Assembly: GCF_051857475.1 (NCBI RefSeq)
Contig: NZ_JBPZGZ010000003.1
Location: 248,001-312,000 of the forward strand
From: Pelomonas sp051857475
Lineage (GTDB): Bacteria; Pseudomonadota; Gammaproteobacteria; Burkholderiales; Burkholderiaceae_C
DNA length: 64,000 nt
Direction of reading: 5' to 3'
The translations under genes were made by a program, and so were the position numbers. Each line of letters begins with the position of its first letter. Within the stretch, counting starts at the first letter, position 1. Of this stretch, positions 44,521 to 54,423 are shown one piece after another. A model generated the notes under the pieces. It saw only the letters and a list, made by a program, of their open reading frames with translations. It made no database searches and was not told the origin of the DNA.

Positions 44521-46008
44521 TCAGGCGCCCAGGTAGCGGGCGCGCAGATGGGCCTCGAAATGGGCCGGGTTCAGCGTCTCGCCACTGGCGCGCTTGACGA
44601 GCTCGGGCGTCTCGTAGCGGCTGGCGGCCTGCCAGACATGGGTGGACAGCCAGTCGAACACCGGACCCAGCTCGCCACGCGCGATCTGCGCGTCCAGGTC
44701 GGGCCGCTGGGCGCGCATCGCCGCGAACCACTGCGCCGCGTACATGGCGCCCAGGGTGTAGCAGGGGAAGTAGCCGAACAGGCCGGCCGGCCAGTGCACG
44801 TCCTGCATGGGGCCGTCCTTGAAGTTGCCGCGCGTGTCCAGACCGAGCAGCTCGGCCATCTTGGCGTCCCACAGGGCCGGGATGTCCTCCACCTCGGCCT
44901 GGCCTTCGATGAGGGCGCGCTCGATGTCGAAGCGCAGCAGGATGTGGGCGGGGTAGGTCACCTCGTCGGCATCGACGCGGATATAGCCCGGCTGCACGCG
45001 CGTCAGCAGCTTGTTCAGGTTGCCGGGCTCGAAGGCAGGCTGATCTCCGAAGTGCTTGATGAGCAGCGGTGACAGCAGGCCGGCGAAGGCCGGATGGCTG
45101 CCCAGCTGCATCTCGAAGGAGAGGCTCTGGCTCTCGTGGATGCCCATGGACCGGGCGCGGGCGATGGGCTGACCGAGCAGGTCGCGCGGCAGGTTCTGCT
45201 CGTAGCGGCCGTGGCCGGTCTCGTGGATGGTGCCCATCAGGCTGGGCAGGAAGTCATCCTCGCGGTAGCGCGTCGTCATGCGCACGTCCTCGGGCACGCC
45301 GCCGCAGAAGGGGTGGGTGCTCTCGTCCATGCGGCCGGCGGCAAAGTCGAAGGCCAGCAGCTTCATGGCGTCCAGGCCCAGCGCCTTCTGCGCCGCGGTC
45401 GGGAAAGGGCCGACCGGCTTGATGACGGTCTCACTGGCCTGTTTGGCCGTCACGTCGCGGATCAGCCCCGGCAGCCAGCCGCGCAGCGGCCCGAAGGCGG
45501 CCTCGACATCGGCGCTGCGCATGCCAGGCTCATAGTTGTCCAACAGGGCGTCGTATTTGGACAGGCCCGACATCTGCGACAGCAGCTCAGCCTCCTGGCG
45601 GGCGACCCTCAGCACCTCGCGCAGGTTGGGCACCAGGCCGGCCCAGTCGTTGGCCGGGCGCTGGCTGCGCCAGGCGTGCTCGCAGCGGTTGTTGGCCAGG
45701 CTCTTGGCTTCCACCAAGGCCTGGGGCAGGGCGTTGGCGGATCGCCAGACGCGGCGGATCTCGCGCAGATTGGCGCGTTGGCCCTCGTCCAGCGGTTCGG
45801 CGGCGGCCTTGTCCAGCAGGCCGGCCAGGGCCGGATCGGTGGCGAGTTGGTGCAGCAGGCCGTCCATCTCGGCCAGGGCCAGGCTGCGTGCCTCGTTGCC
45901 CTTGGCCGGCATGTTGGCAGCCTGGTCCCATTGGGCGATGGCCTGCAGGTGGCCGAGGTGGTGCAGGCGCTGCTGGCGCGCGGCGAGGTCTTGGTAAGCA
46001 GAGGTCAT
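44521..46008 (-). CDS. Carboxypeptidase M32 (Taq family)
   Basis: A 495-residue cytoplasmic metallocarboxypeptidase. It starts at ATG 46008, in an ATGA overlap with the stop of the membrane protein gene, giving the usual N-terminus (YQDLAARQQRLHHL). The zinc motif is H262-E263-T-G-H266, followed by the family's GIHESQSLSFE with the third ligand. The central DVRMTTRYREDDF is also diagnostic. The family releases C-terminal residues with broad specificity. Its physiological role here is unknown. Confidence 0.94.
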   Translation of the reverse strand: MTSAYQDLAARQQRLHHLGHLQAIAQWDQAANMPAKGNEARSLALAEMDGLLHQLATDPALAGLLDKAAAEPLDEGQRANLREIRRVWRSANALPQALVEAKSLANNRCEHAWRSQRPANDWAGLVPNLREVLRVARQEAELLSQMSGLSKYDALLDNYEPGMRSADVEAAFGPLRGWLPGLIRDVTAKQASETVIKPVGPFPTAAQKALGLDAMKLLAFDFAAGRMDESTHPFCGGVPEDVRMTTRYREDDFLPSLMGTIHETGHGRYEQNLPRDLLGQPIARARSMGIHESQSLSFEMQLGSHPAFAGLLSPLLIKHFGDQPAFEPGNLNKLLTRVQPGYIRVDADEVTYPAHILLRFDIERALIEGQAEVEDIPALWDAKMAELLGLDTRGNFKDGPMQDVHWPAGLFGYFPCYTLGAMYAAQWFAAMRAQRPDLDAQIARGELGPVFDWLSTHVWQAASRYETPELVKRASGETLNPAHFEAHLRARYLGA

Positions 46009-46502
46009 GACAACCAGGTCTCCGGAATGAAGTACATCAGAGCGACGGTGAAGCAGATGAAGCGCAGGCCCTTGCCCAGCGCCATCCAGCCCACGCAGGG
46101 CCAGAAGGGCAGCTTGAGCCAGCCGGCCACGGCGCAGAGTGGGTCGCCCACGATGGGCAGCCAGCTCAGCACGCAGGCCTTGGGGCCGAAGCGCTGCAGC
46201 CATTGCGCTGCCCGTGAATGCGTGGGCTCGTGGTGCTTCACCGCCTCGACCGCCTTTTCGGCGCCATAGCCTATCCACCAACTCGTCGCGCCGCCCAGCG
46301 TGTTCCCGATCGTGGCCACGGCGATCACGGCCCAGAACATGCTCGGGTCCGCCTTGACGACGAGGTAGACGGCCGGCTCCGAGCCTAGTGGCAGCAGGGT
46401 GGCAGAGACGAAAGTGATGATGAAGACGGCCACCAGCCCGACCTGGGGCAGGGCCAGGGCGGCAAGCAGCTCGCTGATGAATTGACCGAGCCAAGCTTCC
46501 AT
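46005..46502 (-). CDS. DedA/YqaA family membrane protein
   Basis: A 165-residue inner-membrane protein with about four hydrophobic helices. It fits the short YqaA branch of the DedA/VTT superfamily, with EPAVYLVV near residue 43, GNTLGGATSWWIG in the middle, and the GDPLCAVAGWLKL amphipathic segment. Family members act in membrane homeostasis and, in some cases, lipid carrier recycling; the substrate of this branch is not established. It overlaps the carboxypeptidase gene by four bases and is divergent from dusB across a 70-base spacer. Confidence 0.88.
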   Translation of the reverse strand: MEAWLGQFISELLAALALPQVGLVAVFIITFVSATLLPLGSEPAVYLVVKADPSMFWAVIAVATIGNTLGGATSWWIGYGAEKAVEAVKHHEPTHSRAAQWLQRFGPKACVLSWLPIVGDPLCAVAGWLKLPFWPCVGWMALGKGLRFICFTVALMYFIPETWLS

Positions 46503-46539
46503 GGCGGCATTGTGGAGGCAGGCCGAAACCCCGGATGGC

Positions 46540-46545
46540 TACAAT
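46540..46545 (+). promoter_or_regulatory. Candidate -10 element for the dusB-fis-purH unit
   Basis: TACAAT lies 27 bases before the proposed GTG start of dusB, in the short divergent spacer. No convincing -35 partner is visible. A T-rich run follows between it and the start codon. Confidence 0.35.
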
Positions 46546-46572
46546 CTCGCCTCTTTTTTAAGCAGACGTCTC

Positions 46573-47637
46573 GTGCAAATCGGCCCCCACCTCCTTCCCA
46601 ACCGGCTCTTCGTGGCGCCGATGGCCGGGGTGACGGACCGGCCCTTCCGCCAGCTCTGCCGCCGCCTGGGCGCGGGCTATGCGGTCAGCGAGATGGTCAC
46701 GTCGCGCAAGGAGCTGTGGGGCAGCCTCAAGACCTCGCGGCGTGCCGATCACGCGGGCGAGCCGGGGCCGATCGCCGTGCAGATCGCCGGCACCGACGCC
46801 GCCATGATGGCCGAGGCCGCCGCCTACAACATCGATCGGGGCGCCCAGATCATCGACATCAACATGGGCTGCCCGGCCAAGAAGGTCTGCAACAAATGGG
46901 CCGGCTCGGCCTTGATGCGCAACGAGGCGCTGGCCCTGGAGATCGTCGAGGCCGTGGTGGCCGTCTGCGCCAAAAGTGGAGTGACTGGCGGTGTGCCGGT
47001 CACGCTGAAGATGCGCACCGGCTGGAGCGCCGATGAGCGCAATGCGCTGCGGCTGGCGCGAATCTTCGAATCGGCCGGCATCGCCATGCTGACCATCCAT
47101 GGCCGCACCCGCGAGCAGGGCTACAAGGGCCTGGCCGAGTACGACACGATTGCGGCGGTAAAGACAACGTTGACTATTCCCGTCGTCGCCAATGGCGACA
47201 TCGATTCGCCCGAGAAGGCGCGCGATGTGCTGGCCTACACGGGGGCCGATGCCTTGATGATCGGCCGCGCGGCCCAGGGACGGCCGTGGATCTTCCGCGA
47301 GGTGGCCCATTTCCTGGCGACAGGCGAACACCTAGACGCGCCGACTGTCACCGAAGCGCGTGACGTGCTGACCGAGCATCTGCATGATCACTACGGTCTG
47401 TACGGTGAACTCAGCGGCGTGCGCAGCGCGCGCAAGCACATCGGCTGGGCCGTGCGCGGCCTGCCCGGCGGAGAAGCATTCCGCCAGCACATGAACACCC
47501 TGGAGCGCTGCGACCTGCAGTTGCAGGCTCTGCGGGACTGGTTCGACGAACTCGGCCAGACCCATGATCGGTTGCCACCCACCGTGGCGGCCAATGACGA
47601 TGAAGACGCGCGGGCCGACGAAGCCTGCGCCGCCTAA
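46573..47637 (+). CDS. dusB: tRNA-dihydrouridine synthase B
   Basis: An FMN enzyme that reduces specific uridines in tRNA to dihydrouridine using NADPH. From GTG 46573 the protein has 354 residues. VAPMAGVTDRPFRQLC is the N-terminal FMN motif, NMGCPAKKVCNKWAGS carries the catalytic C100, TLKMRTGW and HGRTREQGYKG are conserved, and GRAAQGRPW closes the barrel. The frame is open upstream to 46501, but GTG 46573 gives the standard N-terminus. As in E. coli, it is followed directly by fis. Confidence 0.94.
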   Translation: MQIGPHLLPNRLFVAPMAGVTDRPFRQLCRRLGAGYAVSEMVTSRKELWGSLKTSRRADHAGEPGPIAVQIAGTDAAMMAEAAAYNIDRGAQIIDINMGCPAKKVCNKWAGSALMRNEALALEIVEAVVAVCAKSGVTGGVPVTLKMRTGWSADERNALRLARIFESAGIAMLTIHGRTREQGYKGLAEYDTIAAVKTTLTIPVVANGDIDSPEKARDVLAYTGADALMIGRAAQGRPWIFREVAHFLATGEHLDAPTVTEARDVLTEHLHDHYGLYGELSGVRSARKHIGWAVRGLPGGEAFRQHMNTLERCDLQLQALRDWFDELGQTHDRLPPTVAANDDEDARADEACAA

Positions 47638-47655
47638 CGAAAAGCTGCTCCTGTC

Positions 47656-47904
47656 ATGAGTGCCCAGAAGAACAATCCGCCCAATCCCATCGACGCCTGC
47701 GTGCGCGACAACCTCGAAGCCTTTTTCCGTGACCTCGACGGCCAGGAGCCGCACTCGATGCACGAGATGCTGATCAAGCTGGTGGAGAAGCCGCTGTTCG
47801 AGATCGTCATGCGCGAGGCCGGCGGCAACCAGAGCAAGGCCGCGCAATGGCTGGGCATCAACCGCAACACGCTGCGCCGCAAGCTGACTGACCATAACCT
47901 CTGA
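47656..47904 (+). CDS. fis: DNA-binding protein Fis
   Basis: A small nucleoid-associated regulator of 82 residues, slightly shorter than the 98 of E. coli. The C-terminal helix-turn-helix is GGNQSKAAQWLGINRNTLRRKL (about 56-77 in total), the strongest Fis signature. The shorter N-terminus omits part of the arm used for Hin/Gin recombination in enterics, as usual in Betaproteobacteria. It lies 18 bases after dusB and 8 bases before purH, so the three probably share a transcript. Confidence 0.95.
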   Translation: MSAQKNNPPNPIDACVRDNLEAFFRDLDGQEPHSMHEMLIKLVEKPLFEIVMREAGGNQSKAAQWLGINRNTLRRKLTDHNL

Positions 47905-47912
47905 CCATCATC

Positions 47913-49490
<1,578 letters not shown>

Positions 49491-49519
49491 TTCGGCTCTA
49501 GACGTACTTCTCTAGTCCA

Positions 49520-49544
49520 GGGCCTCCCCCGATGGTGGAGGCCC
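49520..49544 (+). terminator. Terminator hairpin after purH
   Basis: A perfect 8-bp stem, GGGCCTCC with GGAGGCCC, with a nine-base loop, followed by CTCTTG. The T-run is weak, so termination may be partial. Confidence 0.6.
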
Positions 49545-49593
49545 CTCTTGCGGTTAGCCTCGATGCATTAGATCGAGAACCGGAGACATGCCC

Positions 49594-51003
49594 ATGGACA
49601 CCGCCCTGCAGGAGCGCCTGCATCTGGCGCTGACGGCGCAGCGCCGCGCCTACGAGGCCGAGCGCATGCCCACCTATGAGGTGCGCCGCGACCGCCTGCA
49701 AAGGCTGATCGCGATGACGCAAAAGCATGGTGACGCCCTCGCGGCCGCCATGGCCCAGGACTTCGGTCACCGCGCCCGCCAGGAATCGCTGCTGGCCGAC
49801 ATCTTCACCGTCGAGTCCGGCGCCAGGCACGCCCTCAAGCGCCTGCGCCGCTGGATGAAGCCGCGCCGCGTCGAGACGCCGCTGCACTTCCTGCCCGCGC
49901 GCAACGTGCTGATGCGCCAGCCCCTGGGCGTTGTCGGCATCGTGTCGCCCTGGAACTATCCGTATTACCTGGCGATGGAGCCGGCCGTGGCGGCCCTGGC
50001 CGCCGGCAACCGCGTGCTGATCAAGCCCTCGGAGCTGACGCCCGCTACTTCGGAGCTGATGGCCCGCATCGTGGCCGAGCACTTCCAGCCCGAGGAGATG
50101 CAGGTCATCACCGGCGACGCCGAAGTCGGCAAGGCCTTCACCGAGCTACCCTTCGACCACCTCTTCTTCACCGGCTCCACGCCGGTCGGCCGCCTCGTGG
50201 CTCAAGCGGCGGCGAAGAACCTGACGCCGGTGACGCTGGAACTGGGCGGCAAGTCGCCGGCCATCGTCGACCGCAGCTGCAATGTCGAGCTGACCGCCTC
50301 GCGCCTGGCCTTCGGCAAGCTCTTCAACGCCGGCCAGACCTGCGTCGCGCCCGACTACCTGCTGGTGCCCAAGGAGATGGTCGAGCCGCTGAGCCAGAAG
50401 ATCCTGGCCGAGATGCGCCGCATGTACCCGCGCATCACCGGGAATGCCGACTACACCAGCGTGGCTACGCCGCGTCACCATGCGCGCCTGCAGGGCCTGA
50501 TCAAGGATGCAGCCGATCGCGGCGCACGCGTGCTGCGCAGCCATGACGAGCAACCCGATGACCGCCGCCTGGTGCCGGCCCTGCTGCTGGACGTGCCGCT
50601 CGAAGCGACCGTCATGCAGGAAGAAATCTTTGGCCCGCTGCTGCCCATCGTCGGCTACGACAAGGTCGACGAGGCCCTGGCCCACGTCAACCGCGGCGAC
50701 CGTCCGCTGGCCCTGTACTGGTTCGGCCAGGACAGTGCCGAACGCGACCGCGTCATGCGCGAGACCCATGCCGGCGGTGTGACCGTCAACGACTGCATCT
50801 GGCATCTCGGCCAGGAGGAACAGCCCTTCGGTGGCGTCGGCGCCAGCGGCATGGGGTCGTACCACGGTGAATGGGGCTTTCGCACCTTCAGCAAGGAGAA
50901 GCCCCTCTTCATCCAGTCGCGCTTCGCCGGCACCAATTTGTTCCAGCCTCCCTATGGCGCGACCTTCGAGCGCCTGCTGTCCCTGTTGAAGAAAGTGGTG
51001 TGA
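49594..51003 (+). CDS. Aldehyde dehydrogenase (coniferyl aldehyde dehydrogenase-like)
   Basis: A 469-residue NAD(P)-dependent ALDH. Two ATGs are possible; 49594 is preferred because GGAG lies eight bases before it but only two before 49588. The catalytic glutamate is in LELGGKSP (E216) and the nucleophile in AGQTCVAPDY (C250). GVVGIVSPWNYPYYL near residue 110 and the ending NLFQPPYG are typical of the coniferyl/fatty aldehyde dehydrogenase branch, which has a hydrophobic C-terminal segment. The gene overlaps the small Tat-signal gene by one base. Together with the GMC oxidoreductase it suggests oxidation of an alcohol to an acid. Confidence 0.9.
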   Translation: MDTALQERLHLALTAQRRAYEAERMPTYEVRRDRLQRLIAMTQKHGDALAAAMAQDFGHRARQESLLADIFTVESGARHALKRLRRWMKPRRVETPLHFLPARNVLMRQPLGVVGIVSPWNYPYYLAMEPAVAALAAGNRVLIKPSELTPATSELMARIVAEHFQPEEMQVITGDAEVGKAFTELPFDHLFFTGSTPVGRLVAQAAAKNLTPVTLELGGKSPAIVDRSCNVELTASRLAFGKLFNAGQTCVAPDYLLVPKEMVEPLSQKILAEMRRMYPRITGNADYTSVATPRHHARLQGLIKDAADRGARVLRSHDEQPDDRRLVPALLLDVPLEATVMQEEIFGPLLPIVGYDKVDEALAHVNRGDRPLALYWFGQDSAERDRVMRETHAGGVTVNDCIWHLGQEEQPFGGVGASGMGSYHGEWGFRTFSKEKPLFIQSRFAGTNLFQPPYGATFERLLSLLKKVV

Positions 51004-51494
51004 TGAAGCGCCGTGGATTCCTGAAGTTAGGCATCGGAGCCGCCGTCGTCATCGGCATGGCCGGTGCCGGTGTGGCCCTCATCAAGCCCGGCGTGGTCGA
51101 CGGCAAGCTCAGCCCCGGCGCGCGCGACGTGATGCGCGCCTCGGCCCTCGCCGTGCTGGGTGACATGCTGCCCGCCGATGGCGTGGACACCCAGCTCGCT
51201 CGCCTGGACATCTCCATCGCAGCCTTGCCCGCGGCGACGCGCAAGGAGCTGTCCGATGCCCTCGGGCTGCTGGCCACGGCCGCGGGCCGCTATGCGCTGG
51301 TCGGCCTGTCCAAGCCATGGGCCGAGGCGAGCGCCGACGACATCCGCACGGCCTTCGACGCCATGCGCGTGTCCACCTCCAACACCCGCCAGCAGATCTA
51401 TCACGCGCTGCGCGACCTGAACGCCATCGCCTTCTTCACCGAGCCGGCCAACTGGAAGGCGGCCGGCTATGCGGGCCCCCGAGACATCCCATGA
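51003..51494 (+). CDS. Small Tat-signal subunit (gluconate dehydrogenase subunit 3-like)
   Basis: A 163-residue protein from ATG 51003. The N-terminus KRRGFLKLG followed by a hydrophobic stretch (residues 9-27) is a twin-arginine signal. The remaining helical domain, with RALAVLGDMLP-like and ELSDALGLL segments, resembles the small subunits that accompany membrane-bound GMC dehydrogenases. The sequence match is weak and the call leans on context: its stop overlaps the start of a GMC oxidoreductase that has no signal peptide of its own. It may carry that partner across the membrane. Confidence 0.7.
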   Translation: MKRRGFLKLGIGAAVVIGMAGAGVALIKPGVVDGKLSPGARDVMRASALAVLGDMLPADGVDTQLARLDISIAALPAATRKELSDALGLLATAAGRYALVGLSKPWAEASADDIRTAFDAMRVSTSNTRQQIYHALRDLNAIAFFTEPANWKAAGYAGPRDIP

Positions 51495-53101
51495 GTTCAT
51501 TGCCCGATCCCATCCTCGAAGGCCTGCAGCGCGGCTGGAAGGTGCACGGCGGCCCGCACGCGGCCCTGCCCGCCACGCTGGACTGCGACGTCGCCATCAT
51601 CGGCAGCGGTGCCGGTGCCGGCATCACCGCCGAGATGCTGGCCCGCGCCGGCCTGAAGATCGTCATCGTCGAAGAAGGCCCGCTGCGCTCCAGCAGCCAG
51701 TTCAAGCAGCGCGAGGCCGACGCCTACCCGCAGCTCTACCAGGAAGCCGGCGGCCGCAAGACGGTCGACCAGGCCATGAACATCCTGCAGGGCCGCTGCG
51801 TCGGCGGCTCGACCACCATCAACTGGACCGGCAGCTTCCGCACCCCACCCGATGCGCTGGCCTACTGGGGTGAGCAGTTCGGGCTGAAGGACTTCAACGA
51901 AGCCGCGATGGCGCCCTGGTTCGAGCAGGCCGAGCGGCGCCTGAACATCGGCGACTGGCTGACCGAGCCCAACGAGAACAACGACGTGCTGCGCCGTGGC
52001 GCCGAGAAGCTCGGCATCCCGACCAAGGTCGTGCGCCGCAACGTCAAGGGATGCTGGAACCTCGGCTCCTGCGGCATGGGCTGCCCGACCAACGCCAAGC
52101 AGTCCATGCTGGTCAGCACCCTGCCGGCGGCCCTGGACCTGGGCGCGACGATGCTGGTGCAGACGCGCGCGGCGAAGTTCGAACTGCAGGGCGACAAGGT
52201 GGCGGCCCTCGTCGCCGAACCGGTGGCCCTCGATGGTGCCGTCACGGGCGCCCAGGTGCGCATCACCGCCAAGCACTACGTCGTCGCCGGCGGCGCCATC
52301 AACTCGCCGGCCCTGCTGCTGCGCTCGAGCGCCCCCGACCCCAATGGGCTGCTCGGCAAGCGCACCTTTCTGCATCCGACGGCCGGCGGCGTCGCCCTGT
52401 TCGACCATGAGGTGGCCGGCTGGGCGGGCGCGCCGCTGTCGGTGTTCTGCGATCACTTCCTGCATGCCGGTCCCATCGACGGGCCGATTGGCTACAAGCT
52501 GGAAGTGGCGCCCGTGCACCCGGCCTTCGCGCTGACGAATGGCGGCGGTGTCGGCGCGGAATTGGTCCAGCGCGCCAAGGACATGCCGCGCACCCAGCTG
52601 ATGATCGCCCTGTTGCGCGACGGCTTCCATGCCGATGCGGCCGGCGGCGCGGTCAAGCTGCGCGGTGATGGATCGCCGGTGCTGGACTACACACTGAGCG
52701 ACTACCTGCTCGACGGCGTGCGCCGCGCCTACCTGACCATGGCCGAGATCCAGTTCGCTGCCGGCGCCAAGACCGTGCGCCCGGTGCACGAGCAGGCCGC
52801 GGGCTATGCCAATCTCGACGAAGCCAAGAAGGGCATTGCAGGCCTGACGATGAAGCCTTTCCTCGCCACCGTGGGCAGCGCTCACGTGATGGGTGGCTGC
52901 ACGATGGCGGCGGACGCGAATCGCGGTGTCGTGCGACCGGACGGTCAGCACTGGCAACTCGCCAACCTGTCGGTGCATGACGGCTCCATCTTCCCGACCA
53001 GCCTGGGTGCCAACCCGCAGCTGACCGTCTACGGCCTGGCCACGCGCCTGAGCAGCGGCCTGATCCAGCGCCTCGGCGCCAAGCCGGTGCAGCTCGCGTG
53101 A
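51491..53101 (+). CDS. GMC family FAD oxidoreductase
   Basis: A 536-residue flavoprotein. The FAD-binding IIGSGAGAGITAEMLARAG starts near residue 36, and GGSTTINWTGSFR near residue 104 is the second flavin motif. A cysteine-rich stretch CWNLGSCGMGC (near 187-197) could bind an iron-sulfur cluster, as seen in membrane-bound sugar dehydrogenases. The catalytic histidine is in GSAHVMGGC, and GANPQLTVYGLA closes the family signature. It has no signal peptide. It overlaps the Tat-signal gene by four bases and the monooxygenase gene by four. The substrate is an unknown alcohol, possibly long-chain or aromatic given the ALDH partner. Confidence 0.88.
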   Translation: MSSLPDPILEGLQRGWKVHGGPHAALPATLDCDVAIIGSGAGAGITAEMLARAGLKIVIVEEGPLRSSSQFKQREADAYPQLYQEAGGRKTVDQAMNILQGRCVGGSTTINWTGSFRTPPDALAYWGEQFGLKDFNEAAMAPWFEQAERRLNIGDWLTEPNENNDVLRRGAEKLGIPTKVVRRNVKGCWNLGSCGMGCPTNAKQSMLVSTLPAALDLGATMLVQTRAAKFELQGDKVAALVAEPVALDGAVTGAQVRITAKHYVVAGGAINSPALLLRSSAPDPNGLLGKRTFLHPTAGGVALFDHEVAGWAGAPLSVFCDHFLHAGPIDGPIGYKLEVAPVHPAFALTNGGGVGAELVQRAKDMPRTQLMIALLRDGFHADAAGGAVKLRGDGSPVLDYTLSDYLLDGVRRAYLTMAEIQFAAGAKTVRPVHEQAAGYANLDEAKKGIAGLTMKPFLATVGSAHVMGGCTMAADANRGVVRPDGQHWQLANLSVHDGSIFPTSLGANPQLTVYGLATRLSSGLIQRLGAKPVQLA

Positions 53102-53385
53102 TCCTCGAGATCGCGCAGCTGCAAGTGAGGGCCGGGCAGGGCGCGGCCTTCGAGGCGGCCTTTGCCGAGGCCCGGCGCATCATCTCGTCCATGCCCGGCT
53201 ATCGGGGCCATGAGCTGCAGCGCTGCCTCGAGCGCGCCGAGCACTACATGCTGCTGGTGCGCTGGGAGAGCGTCGAGCACCATGAGGTGGGCTTCCGCAA
53301 GTCCGAGGGCTATCAGGAGTGGCGCCGCCTGCTGCATCACTTCTACGACCCCTTCCCGACGGTGCTCCATTACGAGCAGGTTTGA
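53098..53385 (+). CDS. Antibiotic biosynthesis monooxygenase (ABM) domain protein
   Basis: A 95-residue dimeric alpha-beta barrel protein starting at GTG 53098, in a GTGA overlap with the GMC gene. Features typical of ABM/quinol monooxygenases are QLQVRAGQGAAFEAAF near the start, MPGYRGHELQRC in the middle and LLVRWES followed by a late aromatic HHFYDPFP. No cofactor is expected. The substrate is unknown. The overlap ties it to the alcohol-oxidising genes upstream. Confidence 0.85.
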   Translation: MILEIAQLQVRAGQGAAFEAAFAEARRIISSMPGYRGHELQRCLERAEHYMLLVRWESVEHHEVGFRKSEGYQEWRRLLHHFYDPFPTVLHYEQV

Positions 53386-53415
53386 AACCTCGGGGTGCGA
53401 ACATGGGGGCCACAC

Positions 53416-53949
53416 ATGAACACCTCACCCCAGATCCGCTTTGCCACGCCTGAGGACGCCGCCGGGCTCGCCGCCTTCGGTGCCCAGGCCTTCACCGACA
53501 CCTACCGCGACATCAGCGAGGCGCAGGAGATCGCCGACTATGTCGCCGAGCACTTCCAACCCGAGGTCATGGTCGCCGTCATCCAGGACAGGGACTGCGC
53601 GGTACTGCTGGCTTGGTTGGACGACCAACTGGCCGGCTATGCCATCGTCAAGAATGAGGCGCCGCCCGCCTGCGTGACGGGGCCGGCGCCGCTGAAGCTG
53701 TGGCGCATCTACCTCGGTGAAGGTTTCATCGGCCGCGGCCTGGGGGCAGCGCTGATGCAGGCGGTGCATGCCGAGGCGCGCCGCCGTGGCGCGCGAACAC
53801 TCTGGCTCGGCGTCTACGATCGCAACGTACGTGCCGTGGCGTTCTACGAGCGCTTCGGCTTTGCCAAGGTCGGCGGCCAGGAATTCCTGTTCGGCGGCCA
53901 GATCTACATCGACCCGGTCTATGCGGTCCCCGTGCCTGGAGAGGTCTGA
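53416..53949 (+). CDS. GNAT family N-acetyltransferase
   Basis: A 177-residue cytoplasmic acetyltransferase. The acetyl-CoA loop is GFIGRGLGAALM (near residue 103), and the family's LGVYDRNVRAVAFYERFGF follows near 135. The acceptor is unknown. ATG 53416 is preferred; a GTG at 53395 in the same frame would add seven residues. It follows the monooxygenase gene by 30 bases and leads to the GFA gene with a two-base gap, so it may be part of the same transcript. Confidence 0.9.
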   Translation: MNTSPQIRFATPEDAAGLAAFGAQAFTDTYRDISEAQEIADYVAEHFQPEVMVAVIQDRDCAVLLAWLDDQLAGYAIVKNEAPPACVTGPAPLKLWRIYLGEGFIGRGLGAALMQAVHAEARRRGARTLWLGVYDRNVRAVAFYERFGFAKVGGQEFLFGGQIYIDPVYAVPVPGEV

Positions 53950-53951
53950 CC

Positions 53952-54341
53952 ATGATCGAAGGTTCCTGCCTGTGTGGCAGCGTGCGCTGGCGCTTCGACG
54001 GCCAGCCTGAGGGCGCCACGGCCTGCAACTGCACCGCCTGCCGGCGCTACGGCACGCTCTGGGCTTATGACTATGTGGACGAAGGCATCCACGTCAGCGG
54101 TGAAACGCGTGCGTATGTGCGCGGTCGGGCACTGGAGTTCCACTTTTGCCCGACCTGTGGCTGCACCACGCATTGGCGAGGGCTGCGGCTCGACGAGGCA
54201 GGCCGGCGCCGCATCGCCGTCAACCTGCGTCTGGCCGAGCCCGACGCGGTGGCGAATATTCCCATCGACCACTTCGACGGCCTTGACTCCTTCGATGATC
54301 TGCCTCGCGATGGACGTTGCGTGTCGGACTATTGGTTCTAG
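53952..54341 (+). CDS. GFA family (glutathione-dependent formaldehyde-activating-like) protein
   Basis: A 129-residue zinc protein of the CENP-V/GFA fold. The metal-binding cysteines are visible as CLCGSVRW at the start, CNCTACRR near residue 26 and CPTCGC near residue 66. The founding member was reported to speed the reaction of formaldehyde with glutathione, but most homologues have no demonstrated activity. It is the last gene of the series that begins with the aldehyde dehydrogenase. Confidence 0.88.
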   Translation: MIEGSCLCGSVRWRFDGQPEGATACNCTACRRYGTLWAYDYVDEGIHVSGETRAYVRGRALEFHFCPTCGCTTHWRGLRLDEAGRRRIAVNLRLAEPDAVANIPIDHFDGLDSFDDLPRDGRCVSDYWF

Positions 54342-54423
54342 TCCTACAGGTAAAGCCTTGAAACCGGCCGCTCCGGTGCCATCTCAGGGGCGCAAACTGC
54401 CACCTGGCTTGAGGAGTGTTGCG

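Noticed and set aside
46009..46494. Apparent N-terminal extension of the M32 carboxypeptidase
   Set aside because: It lies in another frame of the DedA/YqaA gene; ATG 46008 gives the canonical family N-terminus and an ATGA overlap.
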